Shown here in pieces: positions 21,401 to 31,400 of a DNA stretch of 64,000 nt. The position numbers were made by a program, and so were the translations under genes. How positions within the stretch are numbered: the first letter of the stretch is position 1; every line of letters starts with the position of its first letter. The notes beneath the pieces were generated by a model that saw nothing but the letters and a program-made list of their open reading frames with translations, ran no database searches and was not told where the DNA came from. Source of the stretch: Candidatus Accumulibacter appositus (GTDB lineage Bacteria > Pseudomonadota > Gammaproteobacteria > Burkholderiales > Rhodocyclaceae); the NCBI GenBank assembly GCA_000585055.1, contig JEMX01000021.1, positions 37,507 to 101,506 of the forward strand. The letters run 5' to 3'.

Positions 21401-21727
21401 CTGACCGCAAACAGTGCCCTGGAGGGGCTGGAAATCCTCGCCCGTGAGGAGGTGCAGGTGATTCTTTCCGACCAGCGCATGCCGCAGATGAGCGGCACCG
21501 AGTTTCTGGCGCGGGTCAAGCTGCTGCACCCCGATACCGTGCGCCTAGTCATTTCCGGCTACACCCAGCTCGATTCGGTGATCGATGCCGTCAATCAGGG
21601 ATCGATCTACAAATTCCTGACCAAGCCCTGGGAGGAAGAGCAATTGCGCGAGCATCTGCGCGAGGCCTTCGCTTACTACGAGGCAATTATCAAACCGCGC
21701 AGTATCAGCGACGGTTTGGCGGACTGA
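18401..21727 (+). CDS. REC-REC-PAS-PAS-GGDEF(degenerate)-EAL-REC signalling protein
   Basis: 1108 aa from the ATG at 18401; a TTG at 18374 is less likely. Domains in order: REC (about 10-125, Asp63), a second REC (about 142-260, Asp200, with an atypical acidic pocket), PAS (about 285-405), PAS (about 410-530), GGDEF (about 535-700), EAL (about 715-960) and a C-terminal REC (about 973-1090, Asp1024). The GGDEF signature is AADEF (614-618), so cyclase activity is unlikely. The EAL domain keeps EALLRW (743-748), LDDFGTGYSSL, KIDRSFV and EGVET, so it should hydrolyse cyclic di-GMP. The last REC has VVDDEPSIL, SDQRMP and FLTKPW. It probably forms a unit with the receiver protein just upstream. A phosphodiesterase steered by three receivers and two PAS sensors is an elaborate input stage. 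Confidence 0.93.
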   Translation: MTVAYAALQRVLYLEDNAADADLGRRALARSAPDTEVEIVTSVAAASERLQRGAPEFDVVLADLRLPDGSGLDLLAHVRAQGLPLAFVVLTGSGDEASALIALKAGADDYLSKHGNYGERLARVLSAALDRFRSDSARQGRLLRVLYAEHNRFDIDLSLRHFAEHAPHFRIEVVGSGEEVLAKLPEDSGEALGYDLLLLDYQLPALNALEVAKTVRDQRGLDLPIVLVTGQGDEDVVAAALRLGLEDYVIKKSGYLSGLPNILENALRHAQLRREQSKLRQASSRLTHLLSASPTILYALRVDGDRLLPVWVSDNITRVMGYTPAECLAPDWWSAHLHGDDRARVVGSAQARLLEQGELTHEYRFLDAAGGIRWLRDDMRLIRDARQQPLEVIGSWNDLTDEHAFAERQRLYATALESTRDGVMITGLDAGIITVNPAFCAMTGYAAADVIGKNPRFLQSGRHDRAFYQALWASLTQSGHWQGEIWNRRADGEIYPQWATLSVVKDEQGQACHYVGVFTDLTKLKRSEEQVERLAHYDPLTDLPNRLLLRSLLQHGLDRAQRQGGKSALLIINLDHFKNVNESLGHTLGDELLLAVAVRLQARLRKEDTLGRLAADEFAAVIEGLHEAESAEHTARDLLAALAAPFMLADGHEAYARASVGISLFPQDGTTANELLRTATAAMSRAKEGGGNQLASYTGELGQGALERLEMETALRRVLSKGELLLHYQPKLDLASGVIIGAEALLRWQRPGVGMVPPDSFIPLAEKTGLIIPIGAWVIDEACRQIRAWSDAGLPVVKIAVNVSARQFASSELEGVLAAALSRHAVAPRMLTLELTESMLMAVPDQAIKRLERLREIGVGLSLDDFGTGYSSLAYLSRFPVDELKIDRSFVTNIVTDPNAANIATSVIALAHRLHLKVVAEGVETEAQLGYLKKNRCDQMQGYLFSMPLPADAFSALLSESRTLPVGGTPSELHCLLVVDDEPSILSSIRRVLRGQGYRVLTANSALEGLEILAREEVQVILSDQRMPQMSGTEFLARVKLLHPDTVRLVISGYTQLDSVIDAVNQGSIYKFLTKPWEEEQLREHLREAFAYYEAIIKPRSISDGLAD

Positions 21728-21807
21728 GACGCCGGAGCTTGCTGTCCTGGTAAGTTCGCCAGCAGCCGTAGCAGTTGGCGGTCGTCGCGCACGCAACCGG
21801 GGTGCGG

Positions 21808-22419
21808 CTATTCGGCAAGCCTTTCGATTGACTGACTGCTGACCGCCGGCAGCCAGGCGGCGGCGAGGCCGCGGCCGGGGATGCGCGATTGCGGTGCGAT
21901 TTCGAGCAGCGGTGCGATGACGAAGGCGCGCAAGTGCATGCGCGGGTGCGGGACGCGCAGCCACTGGCTATCGACGATTCGCTCATCGTAAAGCAGGAGG
22001 TCGAGGTCGAGCGTGCGTGGCGCGTGGTGATACTCGCGGCGCCGTCCGAAAAGACGTTCGATGGCGAATAGGGCGTCGAGCAGTTGCGCGGGTGACAGGC
22101 GGGTGTGCAGGGATGCCACGGCGTTGATGAAGTCGGCCTGGCCGCGGATCGTTCGGCTTCCTACCGGTGCCGTGCGATACAGGGACGACAGCCGCAGTAG
22201 CCGGCATTCGGGTAAGTCCGCCAGCGCCCGACCGGCGGCCCGGACCTGCGCCAGAGGGTCCGCCAGGTTGGCGCCCAGTGCGACGTAGGCGAGATGCTCG
22301 CTGCTGCTGTCGGTAAGAGGCGGCGTCGATGCTGCAGCGTTGGTGCGCGGTTCTTGCGGCGCTGCGGTCTCGGCGCGCCGCATTGGCGGCGCCTCTGCCG
22401 CCGCGTCATGGCGGGTCAT
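21808..22419 (-). CDS. folK: 2-amino-4-hydroxy-6-hydroxymethyldihydropteridine diphosphokinase
   Basis: 203 aa. The ATG at 22419 overlaps the pcnB stop (ATGA), which fixes the start against the longer frame. HPPK signatures are VALGANLADP and RTLDLDLLLYD, with VPHPRMHLRAFVI near the C-terminus. It transfers pyrophosphate from ATP to the pterin in folate synthesis. The first 40 or so residues, Ala/Pro-rich, precede the conserved core and are extra to the usual 160-aa enzyme. The pcnB-folK coupling is common in proteobacteria. Confidence 0.92.
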   Translation of the reverse strand: MTRHDAAAEAPPMRRAETAAPQEPRTNAAASTPPLTDSSSEHLAYVALGANLADPLAQVRAAGRALADLPECRLLRLSSLYRTAPVGSRTIRGQADFINAVASLHTRLSPAQLLDALFAIERLFGRRREYHHAPRTLDLDLLLYDERIVDSQWLRVPHPRMHLRAFVIAPLLEIAPQSRIPGRGLAAAWLPAVSSQSIERLAE

Positions 22420-23783
22420 TCCGTAGCGTTGGGGTTTTGCCCAGTGTCCTCGCCGGCGCGGCGACGGCGGCGGCGACGCTTCTTGGCGGTGCTCGGTGCC
22501 GCTGGCAGGAGCATTGCCGCGCGGGCCTCGTCGCTGGCATGCAGGAATGCTGTCCACCAGTTGCTGATCGCCTGATCGACTTCACCAGACTGCGCGCGCA
22601 ACAGCAGGAAGTCGTAGCCGGCCTTGAAACGTGGCTGCTGCAGGATGCCGTAGGGTCGTTTTCCGGAGCGCTGTTCGAAACGCGGCTGCAGGGCCCAGAT
22701 GTCCTTGATGTCGCCGGCAATGCGCCGGGTGATGGCGAGTTTTCCGGCCTGTACGCGCAGGACTTCATCCATGGCCACGAAAAGCGAAGGAATCGGCGGT
22801 TCACCGCTGTCCTTCAGCGGTTCCCAGGTAGCCAGCACCTGATGCCAGAGCAGGGTGGCGAAAAGGAAACCGGGCGAGATCGGCTTGCCTTCGGCGACGC
22901 GCCGGTCCGTGGCTTCCAGGGCGAGCATCACGAAGCGTTCGCCGCGCGGTTGCTCGAGGATCACGTCGAGCAGTGGCAGGACACCGTTGTGCAGTCCCTC
23001 TTCGCGCAGGCGCGTGATGCAGCGCAGCGCATGCCCGGAGGTGAGAAGTTTGAGCATCTCGTCAAACAGGCGGGACGGTGGCACATTCTCGAGCAGATCG
23101 GCCATTTCGCGGATCGGCCGTCGCGCCGCGGGGTCGATTGCCAGGCCAATCTTGGCCGCCAGACGCACCGCACGCAGCATGCGCACCGGGTCTTCGCGAT
23201 AGCGCGTCTTCGGGTCACCAATCACGCGTAGGGTTTTTTGCTGTAGGTCGGCGACGCCGTGGTGGTAATCAAGGATGGTTTCGGAACTCGGGTCGTAGTA
23301 CAGCGCGTTGACCGTGAAATCGCGGCGGGCGGCGTCTTCCGACTGGCTGCCGAAGACGTTGTCGCGCAGCAAGCGACCCTGTGCGTCGGTCTGTGCTCTG
23401 TTGCCGCCATTTGTGCCCGGTTCGCCGTGATGGCCGCGGAAGGTGGTGACCTCGATCGTTTCCGCTCCCATGCTGACGTGCACGATCTGGAAGCGGCGGC
23501 CGATGATTCGCGAGCGGCGGAAGCAGCGACGGACCTGCTCCGGTGTGGCGTTGGTGGCGACGTCGAAGTCTTTCGGCGTCAATCCGGCGAGCAGGTCGCG
23601 GACCGCACCGCCGACGATGTAGGCCTGATAGCCATTTTCCTGCAAGTCCTCGACGGTCTGCCGGCAGCCACGGCTGATCTGCTCCCGCTGCAGACCATGC
23701 TGGTCAAGCGCGATGAGCGCCGGTTCGTTGCGCTTGCCGGTGTTTTTTCTTCCGAGAACGCGGGATATGAACTTGCGGATCAT
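22416..23783 (-). CDS. pcnB: Poly(A) polymerase I
   Basis: 455 aa. The nucleotidyltransferase domain has YIVGGAVRDLLAGLTPKDFD (the G[GA]-x-VRD motif and first catalytic aspartates). It is followed by the RNA/CCA-type helical domain and a basic C-terminal tail (KKRRRRRRRAG), as in PcnB. It adds 3' poly(A) tails that promote mRNA and sRNA decay. The PcnB-like basic tail and the folK neighbour favour PcnB over a CCA-adding enzyme. It overlaps folK by four bases and follows the HAD gene by about 90 bp on the same strand. Confidence 0.93.
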   Translation of the reverse strand: MIRKFISRVLGRKNTGKRNEPALIALDQHGLQREQISRGCRQTVEDLQENGYQAYIVGGAVRDLLAGLTPKDFDVATNATPEQVRRCFRRSRIIGRRFQIVHVSMGAETIEVTTFRGHHGEPGTNGGNRAQTDAQGRLLRDNVFGSQSEDAARRDFTVNALYYDPSSETILDYHHGVADLQQKTLRVIGDPKTRYREDPVRMLRAVRLAAKIGLAIDPAARRPIREMADLLENVPPSRLFDEMLKLLTSGHALRCITRLREEGLHNGVLPLLDVILEQPRGERFVMLALEATDRRVAEGKPISPGFLFATLLWHQVLATWEPLKDSGEPPIPSLFVAMDEVLRVQAGKLAITRRIAGDIKDIWALQPRFEQRSGKRPYGILQQPRFKAGYDFLLLRAQSGEVDQAISNWWTAFLHASDEARAAMLLPAAPSTAKKRRRRRRRAGEDTGQNPNATE

Positions 23784-23874
23784 CGATGGGGTCTTGTTCC
23801 TGTGTTGTGGTGCCCTAGGCGCGGCATGATAGCCGATATTGCCCGCGCCATCAGGGGTCGATCGGCGCTGCGCT

Positions 23875-24540
23875 TCAGCCGAGGAGGCTGATGACCGGCC
23901 AGCCGGCGGTTTCGGCGTGTGCGCGCAGCGTCGGGTCAGGATCTACGGCGACCGGATTGCTGACCCTCGACAGCAAGGGCAGGTCGTTCTGCGAGTCACT
24001 GTAGAACCAGCTGCGTTGGAAACTTCCCCACCACAGTCCCATCGCTTCGAGCCAGGCCTCGACGCGGAGGATCTTGCCTTCGCGAAACGATGGCGTGCCG
24101 CGCGGCTGGCCGGTGAATTGGCCGTTCTCGTGCGCTGGAATGGTGGCGATCAGATGGGCGATACCGAGATCGCGAGCCAGCGGCGCGGTGACGAAGCTGT
24201 TGGTCGCGGTGACGATGGCGCAAAGCGCGTCGCTGTCGAGGTGCTGGCGAACCAGGGCGCGTGCCTGGCGGCCGACAATCGGCAGGATGTGGCGGCTCAT
24301 GAACTCGCCAAGCCAGGCGTCGAGTACTTGGCGCGGGTAGCGTGCCAGGGGCTGCAGCTGGAAATCAAGAAAGACCTCGATATCCAGCGTGCCGGCCTTG
24401 TACTGCTCGTAGAACTCGATATTTCGCGCTTCGTACAAGGCGCGGTCGAGAACCCCTTTGGCGATCAGGAACTGCGCCCATTCAAAGTCGCTGTCGCCGG
24501 CGATGAGGGTATTGTCGAGGTCAAAAAGAACAAGATCCAT
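23875..24540 (-). CDS. HAD-IB family hydrolase (SerB-like)
   Basis: 221 aa. Motif I is LFDLDNTL (Asp7 nucleophile, Asp9 acid), motif II is IVTATNSF, motif IV is FYSDSQNDLPLL. The helical cap after motif I fits the HAD-IB subfamily of SerB-like phosphatases. The substrate is unproven; phosphoserine, or a phosphorylated histidinol or cell-wall intermediate, are possibilities. It lies between hda and pcnB, an order shared by many betaproteobacteria. Confidence 0.9.
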   Translation of the reverse strand: MDLVLFDLDNTLIAGDSDFEWAQFLIAKGVLDRALYEARNIEFYEQYKAGTLDIEVFLDFQLQPLARYPRQVLDAWLGEFMSRHILPIVGRQARALVRQHLDSDALCAIVTATNSFVTAPLARDLGIAHLIATIPAHENGQFTGQPRGTPSFREGKILRVEAWLEAMGLWWGSFQRSWFYSDSQNDLPLLSRVSNPVAVDPDPTLRAHAETAGWPVISLLG

Positions 24541-24560
24541 GGGTAGGCCTTTCGGGCAGC

Positions 24561-25226
24561 TCAGAGCTGCAGTGGCGCCTGGAGAACTTCGCGCAGCGAG
24601 CTCAGGGTGACCGGGCGCTTATGTTCCAGCGAGTAGCGGTCGATGGCCATCAGCAAGGCGCTCAGGCTGCGCATGTCGCGTGGTGCGCGCAGGAAAAGGT
24701 AGGCGAGTGCGTCGGGCGGCAGGATCAGCCCGCGCGCTCGGGCCTGCTCGCCGAGGGCAGCCAGCTTCTCGGCGTCGCTCAAGGGCTGCAAGCGGTATAC
24801 CAGGCTGCTGCCCAGGCGCGTGCGCAGATCCTCGCGCAGGACGAGTTGTCGTGGTGGCACGCCGGCCGCTGCGAGGAGTCGTCCGCCGCTGGCGCAAAGG
24901 CGATTGATCAGGTTGAAGAGACTGATTTGCCCACGGGCGCTGAGCGCTTCGACGTTGTCGATGGCATGCGTGGCGTCATTCGGCGCGAGTGCCGAGATGG
25001 CCGCCAGATCGGGGTCAACGCGAGCATCCTGGTACGCGGCTTCGCTGGCCTGCAGCAGGTGCGACTTGCCGGCGCCTGCTTCGCCGCAGAGAAAGAACAA
25101 TGGCTCGCGGCTGGACGGCGCCAACCAGGAGGCTAATCCGGTCAGCACTTCACCGTTGCTGCCGACGACAAAATTCTCGAAACTGGGCCGTTCTGCCGGC
25201 AGCAGGTCGAGAATCAACTGGCGCAT
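24561..25226 (-). CDS. hda: DnaA regulatory inactivator Hda
   Basis: 221 aa from the ATG at 25226, matching the usual Hda length; a longer frame to 25367 adds residues unlike the family. The N-terminus [10 protein letters not shown] carries a QL-x-LDL sliding-clamp-binding motif. The AAA+ core follows with Walker [11 protein letters not shown] (48-57). Hda on the clamp stimulates ATP hydrolysis by DnaA after initiation and so limits re-replication. It lacks the DNA-binding domain of DnaA. Divergent from purM over about 145 bp. Confidence 0.92.
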   Translation of the reverse strand: MRQLILDLLPAERPSFENFVVGSNGEVLTGLASWLAPSSREPLFFLCGEAGAGKSHLLQASEAAYQDARVDPDLAAISALAPNDATHAIDNVEALSARGQISLFNLINRLCASGGRLLAAAGVPPRQLVLREDLRTRLGSSLVYRLQPLSDAEKLAALGEQARARGLILPPDALAYLFLRAPRDMRSLSALLMAIDRYSLEHKRPVTLSSLREVLQAPLQL

Positions 25227-25370
25227 CTGGAGAGGTTCAAGCTTGCGGGTTTGCGGTGCGATCAGCACGCGGCAGGGCCATTTCGGATAAGATTCGGGAT
25301 TAGGCAGATCAGAGTGGCCCATTCTACCACTACCCGGCATCTGCCAGCCTTGCTCGGGACGCGCCACAAG

Positions 25371-26408
25371 ATGACTCAGGAATCTCTCTCCTATCGCGAT
25401 GCCGGTGTCGACATTGACGCCGGCGATGAACTCGTCGCACGTATCAAGCCCTTTGCCAGAAAGACGCTGCGTGAAGGCGTACTCGGCGGCATCGGCGGCT
25501 TCGGTGCCCTGTTCGAGGTGCCGAAGCGCTACCGCGAGCCGTTACTGGTCTCCGGGACCGACGGTGTTGGCACCAAACTCAAGCTGGCGTTCCAGTTGCG
25601 GCGGCACGACACGATTGGCATCGACTTGGTGGCAATGAGCGTGAACGACATTCTCGTACAAGGTGCCGAACCGCTTTTCTTCCTCGACTACCTGGCCTGC
25701 GGCAAGCTTGATGTCGCCACCGCGGCGCGCGTCATCAAGGGAATTGCCGAGGGCTGCGAGCGGGCCGGATGCGCCTTGATCGGTGGCGAAACCGCCGAAA
25801 TGCCGGGGATGTATCCGGAGGGTGAATACGATCTGGCCGGTTTTGCGGTTGGCGTCGTCGAGAAATCGGCACTCATCGATGGGACGAGCATCGCTGCCGG
25901 CGATGTGTTGCTCGGCCTGCAGTCGTCGGGTGCGCATTCCAATGGCTACTCGCTGCTGCGCAAGATCATTGCCCGTTCGGGTGCCGACCTTGCCGCGCCG
26001 TTTGACGGCGAGCAGACCTTGGCCGACGCGGCGATGGCGCCGACACGGATCTATGTCAAGTCACTCCTGGCACTGATGCAGGCGCTGCCGGTCAAGGGCA
26101 TGGCGCACATTACTGGCGGCGGTCTGACCGGCAACGTGCCGCGCATCCTGCCGGACAGCGTTCGTGCCGAGATTTCTCAGGGAGCGTGGCGGCGGCCGAA
26201 ACTATTCGACTGGCTGCAGCAGGAAGGTGGCGTCAGCGATGAGGAAATGCACCGGGTCTTCAACTGCGGGATTGGCATGGTCGTCGTCGTTGCTCGCGAG
26301 GACGCTGCACAGGCGGTCAAAATCCTCAATGACGCTGGCGAGACAGCGGTGGTCATCGGCAGCATCAAGCCACGCGGCGAAGGTGAGGCGCAGACCACGG
26401 TGCTTTGA
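25371..26408 (+). CDS. purM: Phosphoribosylformylglycinamidine cyclo-ligase
   Basis: 345 aa, full length. It converts FGAM and ATP to AIR in purine synthesis. The N-terminus [17 protein letters not shown], the ATP-site region [29 protein letters not shown] and [15 protein letters not shown] are all typical of PurM. The ATG at 25371 gives the canonical beginning; the upstream extension to 25251 lies over the hda promoter side and is rejected. Divergent purM/hda is a conserved betaproteobacterial arrangement. Confidence 0.95.
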   Translation: MTQESLSYRDAGVDIDAGDELVARIKPFARKTLREGVLGGIGGFGALFEVPKRYREPLLVSGTDGVGTKLKLAFQLRRHDTIGIDLVAMSVNDILVQGAEPLFFLDYLACGKLDVATAARVIKGIAEGCERAGCALIGGETAEMPGMYPEGEYDLAGFAVGVVEKSALIDGTSIAAGDVLLGLQSSGAHSNGYSLLRKIIARSGADLAAPFDGEQTLADAAMAPTRIYVKSLLALMQALPVKGMAHITGGGLTGNVPRILPDSVRAEISQGAWRRPKLFDWLQQEGGVSDEEMHRVFNCGIGMVVVVAREDAAQAVKILNDAGETAVVIGSIKPRGEGEAQTTVL

Positions 26409-26537
26409 GTGGTGAATGGCCTGTGCCATGGCGGCAAGGGATGTTTGGCTGCCCAGCCGGGACCGTAGCATTGCCGTCTTCGGGGCACTTGGTGCTTGTC
26501 GCCAGCTTGGAGAACGGCTGTGGCGGGTGCTCGGCGA

Positions 26538-26873
26538 TCAGACCTTGATGTTGATCTTGACGTCACCACCAGCTTTCCGGCGCCCACCTTTTGAACGGGT
26601 GTCGAGCAAGACGGGGCGTTTTTCCGAGCGGCGTTCCTTCTCCCGTCGCTCGACCGCTGCGGGCGGATTCGTTGCCTCGGGCGGCGTGCTTTCGGGAGCC
26701 TTGCGCGGCTCCCGCTGCGGCTGTTCACGGCTAGGCCAGGGCTGCCTTGGCAGCGCGGTCGAAAGCTCGTTGTCAATGCCTTTCGCGCCGCTCACCGGTT
26801 CCGGTTTGCTGACTTCGTCCGGCTCTCTGCCGATGTTGGCGACAGGCGGTACCACTTCAGCGGGAATTCTCAT
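26538..26873 (-). CDS. Small Pro/Arg-rich hypothetical protein
   Basis: 111 aa, ATG at 26873 with AGGA upstream. The N-terminal two thirds is Pro/Glu/Ala-rich and probably disordered. The C-terminal part has ERREKERRSEKRPVLLDTR then SKGGRRK, a pattern I recall from short conserved betaproteobacterial proteins of unknown function (ERR-x-DRR ... LDTR). No signal peptide or membrane segment. It is convergent with purM. Function unknown. Confidence 0.55.
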   Translation of the reverse strand: MRIPAEVVPPVANIGREPDEVSKPEPVSGAKGIDNELSTALPRQPWPSREQPQREPRKAPESTPPEATNPPAAVERREKERRSEKRPVLLDTRSKGGRRKAGGDVKINIKV

Positions 26874-27083
26874 TGTCCTGCGCTCTCCAACTCCCGTTCA
26901 GCGTGCGGTTTTTCGATTCAAGAGACCTCTTCACAAAGTATCCGAGCACCCGGCGGGCAATCGGCAGACAATTGGTCTACGGCAAACTTCAGGCAGAACT
27001 TTAGCACTGACGGTCGGGGCGCGGCAGCCGGACGTGGCCGACGGTGTTTTCGGGCACGCTTTCTCGCGCTCCGCGGTCGCAGT

Positions 27084-27111
27084 TTGCGATTCAAGCCGGC
27101 TTCGGTACACT
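27084..27111 (+). promoter_or_regulatory. Possible sigma-70 promoter of the RND efflux operon
   Basis: TTGCGA (27084-27089) and TACACT (27106-27111) are 16 bp apart and about 95 bp upstream of the adaptor gene start. Each hexamer matches consensus at four of six positions. The remainder of 26874-27204 shows no gene and no clear operator. Confidence 0.35.
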
Positions 27112-27204
27112 GCGCCCGCCGACCGTGAGCTTGCGGTGGGCAGCTTTGCAGTGCCTGCTTTACAGCCCCCTACTTAGCCGCTGCGGCGGAGGATTTTGAT
27201 AGCC

Positions 27205-28404
27205 ATGTCGAGTGGAAATAATCGCTTTCTGGTTCTGGCCGTGGCGATGGCCGGACTGGTCGCCGTCGGCTACCTGGCCTATTCCGGTTTTCGTGGGCCC
27301 AGTGCTCCGACGATCCCGGAGGCGCCAACCGCTGGCGCCGCCAAGGCAGCTGCAAGCGCCCGCCCCGGGCCGCCCGAGGCCTTCCCGATGGCGGTCGAAA
27401 CCGCGCGCGTAGAGGCGTCGGAACTTGCCGTCGATGCCACGGCTGTCGGCTCCCTGGGCTCGAACGAGTCGGTCGTTCTACGCCCCGAGATCGCCGGCCG
27501 TATCGCGGCGATCAACTTCAAGGACGGCGTCGCGGTCAGCAAGGGCGCGCTGCTGGTGGAGCTGGACGCGGCGACGCAGGCGGCCGAGTTCGATCAGGCC
27601 AAGGCCGGTCTGGCGCTGGCCCAGGCCAATTACCGGCGTACGCAGGACCTGTTCGCGAAGAAGTTCATCAGCGGCCAGGCCTTGGACGATTCCCAGGCGG
27701 CACTGAAAGTCCAGGATGCGGCCTTGGCACTGGCGCAGGCCAAGCTCGACAAGACGCGTATTCGGGCGCCGTTTTCCGGTGTGGTCGGCATTCGCAATGT
27801 CAGCGTCGGTGACTATGTCAAGGAAGGGCAGGAACTAGTCAACATTGAGGACATCGCGACGCTGAAAGTTGATTTCCGCCTGCCGGAGTCCTACCTGCCG
27901 CAACTCCGTACGGGGCAGCAACTGGAGCTTAGCAGCGACGCCTTGCCGGGCCAGGTGTTCACCGCCGTTCTCGAAGCGATCAATCCGCTGGTCGAAGCCA
28001 GCGGTCGCGCCATTTCTCTGCGCGCGCGGCTGTCGAACAGCGAGCGGCGGCTGCGCCCCGGGATGTTTGTTCGCGTTCGCCTGATCTTCGAACAGCGTGA
28101 CAATGTGCTGCTGATTCCGGAGCAGGCCCTGGTCCCGGACAGCAAAGCGCCCTACGTCTTTCGCGTCGTCGATGGGCTGGCGCAGCGCGTCGCCATCAAG
28201 ACCGGCCTGCGCCGCAATGCCCAGGTCGAGGTTGTCGAGGGCTTGAGCGCCGGCGACGAGGTGGTCACCGCAGGCCAGCTGAAGTTGCGCGATGGCGCCC
28301 CGGTACGCGCCGTCGGCGGGGCGGCTGCCGCGGCTGCGCCAGCACCGGAGCAGGCGGCAGTGAGCGACGACAAGGCCGGCCGCCCGACGGGTGCCGGGAA
28401 ATGA
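27205..28404 (+). CDS. RND efflux periplasmic adaptor (membrane fusion protein)
   Basis: 399 aa; the ATG at 27205 has GGAGGA upstream, better than the in-frame TTG at 27196. A single N-terminal membrane anchor (LVLAVAMAGLVAVGYLAYS) is followed by the split lipoyl half-domains (LRPEIAGRIAAI and TRIRAPFSGVVG), an alpha-helical hairpin between them and a beta-barrel domain (LRPGMFVRVRL). The C-terminal tail is Ala-rich and low complexity. It bridges the permease and an outer-membrane channel. The gene overlaps the permease by four bases (ATGA). No outer-membrane factor is encoded nearby. Confidence 0.93.
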   Translation: MSSGNNRFLVLAVAMAGLVAVGYLAYSGFRGPSAPTIPEAPTAGAAKAAASARPGPPEAFPMAVETARVEASELAVDATAVGSLGSNESVVLRPEIAGRIAAINFKDGVAVSKGALLVELDAATQAAEFDQAKAGLALAQANYRRTQDLFAKKFISGQALDDSQAALKVQDAALALAQAKLDKTRIRAPFSGVVGIRNVSVGDYVKEGQELVNIEDIATLKVDFRLPESYLPQLRTGQQLELSSDALPGQVFTAVLEAINPLVEASGRAISLRARLSNSERRLRPGMFVRVRLIFEQRDNVLLIPEQALVPDSKAPYVFRVVDGLAQRVAIKTGLRRNAQVEVVEGLSAGDEVVTAGQLKLRDGAPVRAVGGAAAAAAPAPEQAAVSDDKAGRPTGAGK

Positions 28405-31400
28405 AGATCTCCAGTCTGTGTATTCGTCGGCCGGTTTTCGCGAGCGTGCTGTCGCTGGCGATAATGCTCGTCGGGCTGGTTTCTTACACGCGCCTGCCGG
28501 TGCGGGAATACCCGAAGATCGACGAGCCGGTGGTGACCGTCACCACCAGCTATCGCGGTGCCTCCGCCGAAATTGTCGAATCGCAGATCAGCAAACCGCT
28601 GGAGGACTCGCTGGCCGGTATCGAGGGGGTGGATGTGATCACTTCGATCTCGCGTCAGGAGAACAGCCAGATCTCGGTACGCTTCAAGCTGGAGCGCAAT
28701 CCGGATTCGGCGGCAGCGGATGTCCGCGACCGCGTCTCGCGGGTACGCAACCGGTTACCGACGGCCATCGATGAGCCGGTGATTGCCAAGGTCGAAGCAG
28801 ACGCCAACCCGATCATCTGGCTGGCTTTTTCGTCCGACCAGCATTCGGCGCTGGAAGTCACCGATGTCGCCAACCGTATCGTCAAGCCGCGCCTGCAGAC
28901 CCTGCCAGGCGCCGCTGACGTACGCGTCTTCGGCGAACGCAGATACGCCATGCGCATCTGGCTCGATCGCGATCGCCTAGCGGCCTTCAATCTGACGCCG
29001 CAGGACGTCGAGGATGCCTTGCGCCGGCAGAATGTCGAAGTACCGGCCGGGCGCATCGAAAGCCAGAGCCGTGAGTTCTCGGTGGTCGCCAGGACCGATC
29101 TGACCCAGCCAGAGCAGTTCGCCGAGATCATCGTCAAGCAGGCCAGCGATGGCAAGGGCAGTTACCCGGTGCGTATCGCCGATCTCGGTCGGGTCGAAAT
29201 CGGCGCCGAGTCGGAGCGCAGCAGCGTCCGTTTCAATGGCCGCCCGGCGGTCGCTCTCGGGGTCATCAAGCAGGCGACGGCCAATCCCCTCGATTTGTCG
29301 AAGGCGCTGCGCGCCGAACTGCCGAAAGTGATCGACGAATTGCCGCAGGGCATGACGGTGAATATCGCCTATGACTCGTCGGTGTTCATCGCGCGCTCGA
29401 TCGACGCCGTTTTCGAGACCATCGGCGAGGCGATGTTGCTGGTGCTACTGATCATCTTCCTGTTCCTGCGCAATTTCCGGGCGACGCTGATTCCGCTGGT
29501 GACCATTCCGGTGTCGCTGATCGGCGCTTTCGCGCTGATGCTGATGCTCGGCTTCAGCATCAATACCCTGACCCTGCTGGCGCTGGTGCTGGCCATTGGC
29601 CTGGTCGTCGATGATGCGATCGTCGTCCTCGAAAACATTTACCGGCATATGGAGGCGGGCATGCCCAGGCAGCAGGCTGCCTTGCAGGGCGCACAGGAGA
29701 TCGGTTTCGCGGTGGTGGCGATGACCATTACCCTGGCCGCCGTTTACGCGCCGGTGGCCTTCATGACCGGCCGTACCGGCAAGCTGTTCGTCGAGTTCGC
29801 GCTGACCCTGGCCGGCGCGGTGCTGGTCTCGGGCTTCGTCGCCCTGACGCTGTCGCCAATGATGTGTTCGCTGCTGTTGAAACACGAAACGCGACACGGC
29901 AAGGCCTATGTCTGGGTCGAGAATGTCCTCAACGCCCTGACGCGGGGCTATCGCCGCGCGCTGACCCTTGCCCTGCAACGGCGCTGGCTGGTGATGCTGG
30001 TTTTCGCCGTGGTCGCGGGATCGAATGTCTTTCTGCTCAAGGCGCTGAAATCGGAGCTGGCGCCAGTCGAGGATCGGGGCATCATTCTCGGCGTCTTTCT
30101 GGCTCCGGAAGGCGCAACGCTGGACTATACCGACAAGTACGCCCGGCAGCTTGAAGACATCTATGCCCACACCGCGGATGTCGAGCGCTATTTCGTCGTC
30201 GCCGGCAACCCGACCGTCAGTCAGGGCATCTCCTTTGTCGGTCTGAGCGACTGGAACGAGCGCCCGCGCAACTCGGGCGCAGTGGTCAAGGAGCTGTTTC
30301 CGAAGTTCATGGGTATTCCCGGCGTCCTGGCTTTCCCGGTGCAGCCACCGTCGCTGGGCCAGAATCCGCGCGAACGGCCGGTCAATTTCGTCATTCTGAC
30401 CTCGGCGTCGTACGCCGAGCTGGAAACGATGACCGGCAAGATTCTCGAAGAGGTGGCCAGGAATCCCGGTTTCACCAACGTCGATACCGATCTCAAGCTG
30501 AACAAACCCGAGCTGTCGGTGCTGGTCAATCGCGACAAGTCCTCCGATACCGGCGTCCAGATCGAGACCGTCGGCCGAACTCTGGAGACGATGCTCGGTG
30601 GTCGCCAGGTGACGCGCTTCAAGCGCGAGGGCGAGCAGTACGATGTGATTGTGCAGGTGGCCGGCAGCGATCGCGCGACGCCGTCCGACATCCGCGACAT
30701 CTTCGTTCGCGCCAAGGATGGCAGCATGATACCGCTGGCCAACCTACTGACCGTCGACGAGACGGTCAGTCCGCGAGAACTGAACCATTTCGGTCAGCGT
30801 CGGGCGGTGACCATCACCGCCAATCTGGCACCCGGCTACAGCATGGGTGATGCCCTGGGCTTCCTGGAGGAGACGGCCGGGCGCGTTCTGCCGGCGGGCT
30901 ATGCGGTCGACTACGCAGGCCAGTCGCGCGAGTTCCAGCTCTCCTCGTCGTCCCTGGCGCTGACCTTCGTTCTTGCCCTGGCCTTCATCTATCTGGTGCT
31001 CGCCGCCCAGTTCGAGAGTTTTCGCGATCCCTTCATTATTATGCTGACGGTACCGCTGTCAATGACCGGGGCGCTGTTGGCGCTACTGCTTAGCGGCGGG
31101 ACGCTCAACGTCTATAGCCAGATCGGGCTGGTGACGCTGGTTGGCCTGATCACCAAGCACGGCATCTTGATCGTCGAGTTCGCCAACCAGTTGCTGGCGC
31201 AGGGGCGGGCGGCCAGGGAAGCGGTGATCGAGGCCTCTGAATTGCGCCTGCGGCCGATTCTGATGACCACCGGGGCGATGGTGCTGGGGACCATTCCTCT
31301 GGCCCTGGCCAGCGGCGCAGGTGCCGAGAGTCGCCAGCAGATAGGCTGGGTGATCGTCGGCGGCCTGCTCCTTGGCACTTTCTTCACCCTCTTTGTAGTG

